DNA of 12,612 nucleotides from Clostridiales bacterium UBA1777. GTDB lineage: Bacteria; Bacillota; Clostridia; Oscillospirales; Oscillospiraceae. The position numbers and the translations under genes are program-made. The notes beneath the pieces are model-generated. The model made no database searches, was not told the origin of the DNA, and saw only the letters and a program-made list of their open reading frames with translations. Shown here piece by piece: positions 6,079-11,633 of the stretch. Within the stretch, counting starts at the first letter, position 1; each line of letters begins with the position of its first letter. The DNA lies in NCBI GenBank assembly GCA_002315275.1, contig DCGN01000067.1, positions 781 through 13,392 of the forward strand. Reading direction: 5' to 3'.

Positions 6079-7767
6079 ATGAAGCTATGCAGAGGAATAG
6101 GAGTTTCTCCGGGGGTTTCCGTTGCAAAAGCGTTTGTTTACAGGAAGAAAGCCGCAGATGTCGAGCAAACCGTTTCGGAGAACGCTGAGAAGGAAAAAGA
6201 AAAGCTTCAACGCGCCTATGATGAACTCATCGGCAGGGTAACGGAGCTTTCCGAAAATGGCGGAGATTCCGCGGAGATATTCGATGCACATAAAATGATC
6301 CTCGAGGATCCGTCCTTGATTGAGGATATTTTCGGTAGGATCGACAGCGGAAAAAACGCCGCATGGGCGGCGGACGAGGCGATGAGTGAACTTGCGGAAT
6401 TCTTCGCCGCGCTGGATGATGAGTATATGCGTGCCCGCGCCGCCGATATGGAGGATCTGCGCGCTCAGCTGTTATCTATCCTTACGGGGGCATGTGACAG
6501 CGCACTTGAAAAATTGCCGGGAAAGGTGATCTTGGTTGCGGAAGACCTGCTGCCGTCAGATACGATGGTGATGGACACGAGAAATGTGGCCGGAATAGTG
6601 TGCAAAAACGGCTCTGCCACTTCGCACGTGTCAATAATCGCGAAGAATCTTTCTATCCCTGCTATTGTCGCATGCGCCGAAATGCCGGACTGCGTCGAAA
6701 ACGGGATGACTGTGGCAATAAACGGCGCATCGGGAGAGGTTTTCGCATCTCCGGATGAGGAAACAGCGATAAAAATGGCCGAGGAGGAAGAAAAGTTCTT
6801 ACATAGACGTGAGCTCTTGAAAAAATATAAAGATATTGAGAGCGTAACCTCGGATGGAGTATCTCTCGCAGTCGAGGCCAATATCGGAGGCCCGCAGGAC
6901 ATTGAGGCCGCGCTGAACGCGGGTGCAAAAAGGGTCGGTCTTTTCAGAACGGAGTTCCTTTACATGGCGTCGCCAGACAGACTGCCCGACGAGGAAACTC
7001 AATTTGAGGCTTACTCAAAGGTGGCGAAGGCTTTTGAAGGGCCTGTAATTGTGAGAACGCTTGATATCGGCGGAGATAAACAGCTTAAGTCTCTGCCGAT
7101 AGAGCGGGAGGGAAATCCGTTTTTGGGCTACAGAGCTATCAGAATATGCCTTCACAGAAAGGATATATTTCTCACGCAGATAAGAGCGATACTAAGAGCA
7201 GGGGTGTTCGGCAAGCTGAAGATAATGCTTCCGATGATAACGACAGTTGAAGAACTGAGAGAAGCCAAGACTGTAATTGAGCAGGCAAGGGAAGAGCTTT
7301 CAGCGGAGGGCAAAGCATTTGATACGGATATGCCGGTCGGAATAATGGTGGAAACACCTGCTGCCGTCATGATGGCGGATGAGCTTGCAAAGGAGAGCGC
7401 ATTTTTCTCCATAGGCACAAACGATCTTATGCAATACACGATGTGCGCCGACAGGGGAAATGCAAGTATAGCATACCTGTACAGCGTTTACAGACCTCCC
7501 GTGCTCCGTATGATAAATAACGCCATTTCCGCGGCAAAGAAAAACGGTATCCCATGCGGCATGTGCGGAGAGGCGGCAAGTGACAGACTGATCATTCCGT
7601 TCCTTGTGGGGTGCGGGCTCGATGAGTTTTCCGTTAACATTGGCGCGGTTCCCGCAACAAAGGAGAAACTGTGCTCAGTATCGGCCGAGAGAAGCCGCGC
7701 ACTTTCAAAGCGTCTGCTCGGACTTGAAACTATGGAAGCGGTACTCTCGGAACTGAGATCCTTTTGA
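6079..7767 (+). CDS. ptsI: Phosphoenolpyruvate-protein phosphotransferase (PTS Enzyme I)
   Basis: A 562-residue Enzyme I that autophosphorylates from PEP and phosphorylates HPr. An N-terminal HPr-binding helical domain occupies about residues 4-125. The phosphohistidine domain has His183 in SATSHVSIIA. The C-terminal PEP-binding barrel has FRTEFLYM, RTLDIGGDK, NPFLGYRAIR, SIGTNDLMQY and CGMCGEAA with Cys496. His and Cys positions are close to E. coli EI (189 and 502; about 575 residues). The usual GGRTSHSAI is here NGSATSHVSI, a divergent flank around an intact histidine. I chose ATG 6079, with AAGGAG at 6064-6069, over an in-frame GTG at 6061 that would overlap the HPr gene. The next gene's ribosome site overlaps this stop codon, so translation is probably coupled. 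Confidence 0.95.
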   Translation: MKLCRGIGVSPGVSVAKAFVYRKKAADVEQTVSENAEKEKEKLQRAYDELIGRVTELSENGGDSAEIFDAHKMILEDPSLIEDIFGRIDSGKNAAWAADEAMSELAEFFAALDDEYMRARAADMEDLRAQLLSILTGACDSALEKLPGKVILVAEDLLPSDTMVMDTRNVAGIVCKNGSATSHVSIIAKNLSIPAIVACAEMPDCVENGMTVAINGASGEVFASPDEETAIKMAEEEEKFLHRRELLKKYKDIESVTSDGVSLAVEANIGGPQDIEAALNAGAKRVGLFRTEFLYMASPDRLPDEETQFEAYSKVAKAFEGPVIVRTLDIGGDKQLKSLPIEREGNPFLGYRAIRICLHRKDIFLTQIRAILRAGVFGKLKIMLPMITTVEELREAKTVIEQAREELSAEGKAFDTDMPVGIMVETPAAVMMADELAKESAFFSIGTNDLMQYTMCADRGNASIAYLYSVYRPPVLRMINNAISAAKKNGIPCGMCGEAASDRLIIPFLVGCGLDEFSVNIGAVPATKEKLCSVSAERSRALSKRLLGLETMEAVLSELRSF

Positions 7768-7775
7768 GGTGAAAA

Positions 7776-8558
7776 ATGGTTGCCGTTGAAAATGTAATAG
7801 AAGCTGTATGCGCGGCAAAGGAAATAATCAGCTCACCCGAGTACACGGGCAGAATAACCGAAAAGGGTGTGGCGGATTACGTTACGGGTGTCGATATAGC
7901 CGTTCAGCACAAGATAAAAAATGAATTGAACGCCCTTTATCCCGAGATACAGTTTATCGGAGAAGAAGAGGGAGAGCAGAATGCTGATTTTTCAAAGCCG
8001 CATTGGATACTTGATCCCATTGACGGCACGACGAATCTGATCCACGGGTTTCCCTGCTATACTGTTTCGCTTGCACTTTGCAGGGACGGAGAGACAGTCC
8101 TCGGTATCGTATATCATCCGTGCGCTGATACGGTGTATTATGCCGTTCGGGGCGGGGGCGCGTTCAGCTTGAATGTGAACCGGAAAAAAGAAATACGCGT
8201 GAGCACGGCGCAAAGCCTTGAAAAGAGCCTCGTGAGTATCGGTACGACGCCCTATCACAAGGCAAACGTTGAACCGAACTGCAAACGCTTTGCAAATGTT
8301 CTCAAGAAGGCACAGGATATTCGCCGTACCGGGTCTGCTGCTTTAGAGCTTGCGTATGTTGCCTGCGGCATAACAGACGGCTTTTTCGAAAAGCTGCTGC
8401 GGCCGTGGGATTTCGCGGCGGGTATTCTCCTCGTGACGGAGGCGGGCGGCAAGGTTACGACCTTCGAGGGAGACAATGTGTGCGCGGACAAGACAAACAG
8501 CATTGCTGCAACTAACGGGATGATCCATGCCGAACTGCTGTCGGCACTTAATATTTGA
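7776..8558 (+). CDS. Inositol monophosphatase family protein
   Basis: A 260-residue Mg-dependent, lithium-sensitive-type sugar/inositol phosphatase. Metal-binding residues are all present: Glu63/Glu64 in IGEEEGE, Asp80 and Asp83 in WILDPIDGTTN, and Asp212 in RPWDFAAG followed by the EAGG motif. Length is typical of the family (about 260-275), which includes SuhB, CysQ-like and fructose-bisphosphatase-like enzymes, so the substrate is open. ATG 7776 is preceded by GAGGTG overlapping the Enzyme I stop. Its place within a PTS operon suggests it removes phosphate from a product of the imported sugar, such as an accumulating sugar or polyol phosphate. This role is inferred from context only. Confidence 0.9.
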   Translation: MVAVENVIEAVCAAKEIISSPEYTGRITEKGVADYVTGVDIAVQHKIKNELNALYPEIQFIGEEEGEQNADFSKPHWILDPIDGTTNLIHGFPCYTVSLALCRDGETVLGIVYHPCADTVYYAVRGGGAFSLNVNRKKEIRVSTAQSLEKSLVSIGTTPYHKANVEPNCKRFANVLKKAQDIRRTGSAALELAYVACGITDGFFEKLLRPWDFAAGILLVTEAGGKVTTFEGDNVCADKTNSIAATNGMIHAELLSALNI

Positions 8559-8572
8559 GCGGAGGGATCGGA

Positions 8573-9412
8573 TTGGGCAAACACAAAGCCATTTTTGTTG
8601 ATATGGACGGAACTCTGTGTGTGGCTGATTCGATGCCGAGCAAAAAAACTGCTGAGGCAATAAAAAAGGCTCAGAACGGGGGACACAGAGTGTTTCTGTG
8701 TACGGGACGTGCCGAGGGGCTTATCCCGCAGTTCATCCGCGAAATGAAACTTGACGGGATCATTTCGGGCTCCGGCGCTTATGTCTCTGTCGGAAACAAG
8801 TGTGTCGTGGATGTGCCGTTCCCGAAGGATACCATCACAGGCCTTCTTGAACTCTTTTCAAAGCACGGTATTATAATAATGCTCGGAACAGCTGAATCGA
8901 TTTATATTGATATGAATCATTTTCTGAGCCTTGATATTGCCTCTGCCGAAGGGGTAAATTCGGAAATGCTTAATCTGAACAATATGGCACGGTCGGGCTG
9001 GATGGTGGATATATCGCAATATTCGGCCGATATAGGGGTATATAACATTCTGTTCTTTGCAGAGGAAGAAAATCAGCTCCCGATGCTCAGACCGACTCTT
9101 GAGGGTATGGGGCTTGCACTCGTAGGCCATCCGGCAGACCGACCCGGCGTGATAACAAACATTGAGCTTGTGCGAAAGACTGTTAATAAGGGGTCGGCGC
9201 TTATGTCGGTTTGCGATTATATTGGTGTCGATGCGAAGGACAGCATAGGCTTCGGCGACAGCATGAACGATTATGAAATGCTTGCCTCGGCCGGGCTGGG
9301 TGTCGCTATGGGCAACGGGGATGACGAGATAAAGAAACATGCTGACTTGATATGCGGCTCGGTGTATGATGACGGACTTGCCGATGCTTTTAAAGAGCTT
9401 GGGCTGGTGTAG
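8573..9412 (+). CDS. Cof-type HAD-superfamily (class IIB) phosphatase
   Basis: A 279-residue haloacid-dehalogenase-type phosphatase. Motif I is VDMDGT (nucleophile Asp10, acid/base Asp12), motif II is LCTGRA (Thr44), motif III has Lys206 in NKGSAL, and motif IV is GFGDSMNDYEML (Asp229, Asp233). The segment between motifs II and III fits the C2B cap of Cof/YwpJ-like sugar-phosphate phosphatases. I place the start at TTG 8573, with CGGAGGGA at 8560-8567. An in-frame TTG at 8555 has no such site and would overlap the preceding gene. It is the last gene of the PTS series, 18 bases before a terminator. Two different phosphatases in one sugar operon is uncommon. Confidence 0.88.
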   Translation: MGKHKAIFVDMDGTLCVADSMPSKKTAEAIKKAQNGGHRVFLCTGRAEGLIPQFIREMKLDGIISGSGAYVSVGNKCVVDVPFPKDTITGLLELFSKHGIIIMLGTAESIYIDMNHFLSLDIASAEGVNSEMLNLNNMARSGWMVDISQYSADIGVYNILFFAEEENQLPMLRPTLEGMGLALVGHPADRPGVITNIELVRKTVNKGSALMSVCDYIGVDAKDSIGFGDSMNDYEMLASAGLGVAMGNGDDEIKKHADLICGSVYDDGLADAFKELGLV

Positions 9413-9430
9413 TTTGCAGTCATTGCCGGT

Positions 9431-9466
9431 AAGCCCTGTCTGCAATAGCGGATGGGGCTTTTTTGT
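9431..9466 (+). terminator. Intrinsic terminator of the PTS/phosphatase operon
   Basis: AAGCCCTGTC (9431-9440) pairs with GATGGGGCTT (9451-9460) over 10 positions with two G-T pairs, around a 10-base loop. The T-run continues directly from the stem, giving six T in total. It lies 18 bases after the HAD stop codon. Confidence 0.85.
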
Positions 9467-9477
9467 TATGCCTTTTG

Positions 9478-9520
9478 GCGTTTTGCTCCGCTTTTTAGGC
9501 TGAAAAGTGAGGCAAAACGC
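9478..9520. repeat. Nested inverted repeat in the spacer
   Basis: Outer arms GCGTTTTGC (9478-9486) and GCAAAACGC (9512-9520) are exact complements. Inside them lie CTTTT (9491-9495) and AAAAG (9503-9507). No gene uses it directly. It may be a small dispersed repeat or the remains of a terminator serving the minus strand. Confidence 0.5.
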
Positions 9521-9541
9521 AAATCTGATAATATGACTATA

Positions 9542-9590
9542 TCCTCATCTCTAAATGCCATTTTTCGTGCAGGGATGAGGACATGTTTTT
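9542..9590 (+). terminator. Terminator-like hairpin with trailing T-run, upstream of a small ORF
   Basis: TCCTCATCTCT (9542-9552) pairs with AGGGATGAGGA (9571-9581), 11 positions with one T-G pair, around an 18-base loop. The bases CATG and then five T follow. It could be a second terminator for the PTS operon, or a leader structure that hides the start region of the ORF beginning at 9591. Confidence 0.45.
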
Positions 9591-9740
9591 GTGAGCAAAA
9601 AGACAAGAAAACTAATAGAAATGGACACTGAGGAGCAGATGACATTTCAGAAGGTCTTTGAACAATTCGTGGCATTCAAAGACGGCAAGAGCGTGATATA
9701 CAGGCACAATAAAAATGGGCATATACAATCTATTAGGTGA
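9591..9740 (+). CDS. Small hypothetical ORF of 49 codons
   Basis: Open from GTG 9591 to TGA 9738-9740. It begins SKKTRKLIEMDTEEQM after the start, continues TFQKVFEQFVAFKDGKS and ends GHIQSIR. The composition is charged and protein-like (KVFEQFVAFKDGKS), with lower GC than the flanking genes. I do not recognise it. There is no clear Shine-Dalgarno site: the five bases before the start are T. An internal ATG at 9621 is an alternative. Its stop codon lies exactly where the similarity of the neighbouring minus-strand MBL-fold fragment breaks off, so it may be the end of a longer gene joined here by a rearrangement. Treat as doubtful coding. Confidence 0.3.
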   Translation: MSKKTRKLIEMDTEEQMTFQKVFEQFVAFKDGKSVIYRHNKNGHIQSIR

Positions 9741-9814
9741 ATACGGGTCAAAACGAACGTCCCGTCCGTGCTCTCAAGCAAGAAGCAGGAATGCCCCATC
9801 CATGTAAGCTTCAT
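9741..9814 (-). pseudogene. Truncated N-terminus of an MBL-fold metal-dependent hydrolase (UPF0173/YtkL-like)
   Basis: On the minus strand, ATG 9812-9814 opens MKLTWMGHSCFLLE, continues STDGTFVLT, and then leaves the family sequence. This is the conserved first strand pair of UPF0173-type metallo-beta-lactamase-fold hydrolases, which usually continue T-D-P-Y and reach an HxHxDH metal motif some 30 residues later. Here the in-frame reading after residue 23 is unrelated and stops about 32 codons further on, with no metal motif. The DPY codons (GAC CCG TAT) exist in another frame at 9741-9749, consistent with loss of one copy of a GACC-GACC tandem. A good ribosome site (GGAGGCG) is still present. 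The rest of the gene is missing, so this is a relic. Confidence 0.65.
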
Positions 9815-9818
9815 ATCG

Positions 9819-9857
9819 CGCCTCCATAATATATTTATACTCGGATTGTATCAGCAA
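9819..9857 (-). promoter_or_regulatory. Leftover ribosome site and possible promoter of the MBL-fold relic
   Basis: On the minus strand, TTGCTG (9852-9857) and TATATT (9828-9833) are 18 bases apart, and GGAGGCG (9819-9825) stands 4 bases before the relic's ATG. The two promoter hexamers are moderate matches. If active, the promoter would now drive an antisense transcript into the PTS operon's terminator region. Confidence 0.4.
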
Positions 9858-9864
9858 TACTGTG

Positions 9865-9876
9865 CCGTTGCAACGG
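9865..9876. promoter_or_regulatory. 12-bp perfect palindrome upstream of the carboxypeptidase gene
   Basis: CCGTTGCAACGG reads the same on both strands and ends 27 bases before the extended -10 of the next gene, where a repressor or activator dimer could bind. The regulator is unknown. Confidence 0.35.
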
Positions 9877-9903
9877 TTTTCGACATATTCGGTGCTCCGC
9901 TGA

Positions 9904-9935
9904 TGCTAAAATCTGCGTATGAACACTCAAGGAGG
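9904..9935 (+). promoter_or_regulatory. Extended -10 and strong ribosome site of the carboxypeptidase gene
   Basis: TGCTAAAAT (9904-9912) is an extended -10 element. AAGGAGG (9929-9935) stands 5 bases before ATG 9941 and fixes that start. No good -35 hexamer is seen at 17 bases, which extended -10 promoters can tolerate. The leader would be about 20 bases. Confidence 0.55.
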
Positions 9936-9940
9936 CTTTT

Positions 9941-10699
9941 ATGAACATAAGCAGAAAAACGAGGACCTTACTCGGCTCGGCTCTCGCCGTTTTCGGCGTG
10001 ATCTGGCTCGGAAAAGCAATGGCAGGTGCCGACTATGACGGTCAGCCCTCTGCGGCAACGGATACGGAGCCGCTCATTCAGATAGTGCTCCCCACGCCGC
10101 CCGCTGAGACCGCGCCTTCCGAGACACCGTCACCGACGCCTCTGCCTGAGCTGCCCGCGCTCTCTTCCGATGCGTGGGAGCTTATGACGGCAGACTCATC
10201 TCACCCGCTCTGCGACTACTCGTTTGAGCGGGAAACGGTCGAGGGGCAGTCAGTCGATGCGCGCATTGCCGCGCCGCTTCGTGCAATGCTTGCCGATCTG
10301 CGCGCGGCAGGATATACGGCTTTTATTTCCTCCGCGTGGCGCGATGAAGAGACGCAGCGCATGCTGTTTCTGCGCGCCGAGGCACAATACGGCGAAAATG
10401 CCGCGCTTTATGAGGACGCCGTCGGCGAGAGCGAGCATCAGACGGGGCTGTGCTGCGACATAACCGATCTGTATTACGAGGAGAAGACCGCTTCTCTCGC
10501 CGAAACGGGCACCTTGAAGTGGCTTTTCGAGCATTGCCATGAGTACGGCTTTATCGTCCGCTATCCCGGCGGCAAGGAGGATATCACCGCCCATCCGTAC
10601 GAGCCGTGGCATTTTCGCTACGTCGGAGAAGCCGCAGCGGCATATATCTCGGCCTATGGGCTTACGCTTGAGGAGTTTGTACTTCTTTTGGGCGGATGA
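9941..10699 (+). CDS. Membrane-anchored D,D-carboxypeptidase, VanY/peptidase M15B family
   Basis: A 252-residue zinc peptidase that trims the terminal D-alanine from peptidoglycan stem peptides outside the cell. Residues 9-30 form one hydrophobic segment (signal anchor or uncleaved signal). Residues 50-72 are a Pro/Thr/Glu linker (PTPPAETAPSETPSPTP) that probably spans the wall side of the membrane. The catalytic domain follows: SAWRDEETQ (about 131-139), SEHQTGLCCD with zinc ligands His166 and Asp173, and EPWHFRYVG with Glu221 and zinc ligand His224. These are the full M15B motifs, so it should be active. No vanS/vanR, vanH, ligase or vanX is nearby, so it is most likely a housekeeping cell-wall enzyme and not a resistance gene. 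Confidence 0.9.
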   Translation: MNISRKTRTLLGSALAVFGVIWLGKAMAGADYDGQPSAATDTEPLIQIVLPTPPAETAPSETPSPTPLPELPALSSDAWELMTADSSHPLCDYSFERETVEGQSVDARIAAPLRAMLADLRAAGYTAFISSAWRDEETQRMLFLRAEAQYGENAALYEDAVGESEHQTGLCCDITDLYYEEKTASLAETGTLKWLFEHCHEYGFIVRYPGGKEDITAHPYEPWHFRYVGEAAAAYISAYGLTLEEFVLLLGG

Positions 10700-10749
10700 C
10701 CCGCATCCTTATTTCCCAAAAATTATTATGTTTTAAGAAGTTGTTTGAA

Positions 10750-10778
10750 TTGACTACCCGATACTGTGATGATATAAT
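10750..10778 (+). promoter_or_regulatory. Near-consensus sigma-A promoter of the zinc-ribbon/DivIVA-like pair
   Basis: TTGACT (10750-10755), exactly 17 bases, then TATAAT (10773-10778), with TGA before the -10 forming an extended element. This is one of the best promoter matches in the window. Transcription would start near 10785, giving a leader of about 50 bases. It rules out a start of the downstream gene at 10696. The bases 10700-10749 hold only a weak hairpin after the carboxypeptidase stop. Confidence 0.85.
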
Positions 10779-10836
10779 AATTCTACCGGTATATACTTTT
10801 CCGGAATTTGACTGCAAAGCGGTCTTGAGGGGTCGG

Positions 10837-11616
10837 GTGAACCAAATGAAATGCAAAACTTGCGGTGCAACATTAGATGAATATGACGATACCTGTCCGT
10901 TCTGCGGAACTCCCGTGGACGATCAGGTTGAAGAACCGGTCTTTGAGGAAGAGCCCAAAGAGGAACCGAAGCCTCGCATTTCCTCCATTGCCGAAAAATA
11001 CATGAAGAAATCTGCTCCTTCTCTGCCCAAGCTGTCCGAGAAGTCAATTGTTGCCGGTGCAGTCGGCGTTGCCGTGCTTCTCAGCTTGATCAGCCTTATC
11101 GTTGCCGGCAGTGCCAACGGGAAAGCCAACACCAGGATCAAGGAGCTTCAGTCTGAGATATCTTCTCTTCAGGCCTCCGTGGATGCCGCTTACAGCAAGG
11201 CTAATTCCCTCGAGGGTCTTGTATACGAGATGCAGAGTCAGGCTGCCGCTTCTTCCTCCTCCGCTTCTCAGGTATCTGTCGATACGACCGGCGAGATCAC
11301 CAAGGCTCCGTCCGATGAGTTTGCAGCTCTCAACAGAGAGGATGTCTGGATGTTCTCCGTTGAGGTCAAGAGCACTGATGACAGCTTCACATGGCAGAAG
11401 TACAACGAGTCCACCGGCGAGTGGGTCAACGTTCCTCTCACCACCTCGGATGACGGCTACAGCGCGAACTGGGAGAAGAAGGACAGCGGCGGTGTCAAGG
11501 CAAAGCTCATTGCCAACAAGATCACTAACGCCAGCTTCGGCAAGTACCGCTGCATGATCACCACCAGCGGAGGCACCACGCTGCTCACCTCAGAGGCTGC
11601 CCTTTCTCAGGGCTGA
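10837..11616 (+). CDS. Zinc-ribbon membrane protein with coiled coil and Ig-like extracellular domain
   Basis: About 259 residues. An N-terminal zinc ribbon has two CxxC knuckles (CKTCG, CPFCG). A Glu/Pro-rich acidic linker follows, then one membrane span (IVAGAVGVAVLLSLISLIVAG, about residues 71-91). Next come a short predicted coiled coil (RIKELQSEISSLQASVD) and a Ser/Ala-rich hinge. The C-terminal domain of about 90 residues looks Ig-like: FTWQKYNESTGEWVNV, then FGKYRCMITTSGG and a final strand. The zinc ribbon should be cytoplasmic and the Ig-like domain outside. I place the start at GTG 10837, 6 bases after GAGG (10827-10830). ATG 10846 is also possible. The next gene starts 17 bases downstream, so the two are probably co-transcribed. 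I do not recognise a named family for the whole protein. Confidence 0.8.
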   Translation: MNQMKCKTCGATLDEYDDTCPFCGTPVDDQVEEPVFEEEPKEEPKPRISSIAEKYMKKSAPSLPKLSEKSIVAGAVGVAVLLSLISLIVAGSANGKANTRIKELQSEISSLQASVDAAYSKANSLEGLVYEMQSQAAASSSSASQVSVDTTGEITKAPSDEFAALNREDVWMFSVEVKSTDDSFTWQKYNESTGEWVNVPLTTSDDGYSANWEKKDSGGVKAKLIANKITNASFGKYRCMITTSGGTTLLTSEAALSQG

Positions 11617-11633
11617 TTTAAACGGAGAACGAC

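Noticed and set aside
8555..8572. TTG 8555 as the HAD phosphatase start
   Set aside because: No ribosome site; CGGAGGGA at 8560-8567 serves TTG 8573, which starts two residues before the first strand of the fold.
9466..9675. 69-residue minus-strand open frame in the spacer
   Set aside because: It runs through the T-run of the terminator and the inverted repeats, has no ribosome site and no recognisable similarity.
9941..10699. VanY-type vancomycin resistance gene
   Set aside because: The motifs fit a general D,D-carboxypeptidase and none of the other van genes is present in the window.
10696..10836. Upstream extension of the zinc-ribbon gene to ATG 10696
   Set aside because: It would contain the near-consensus promoter at 10750-10778, overlap the carboxypeptidase stop, and add residues with no family resemblance before the zinc ribbon.
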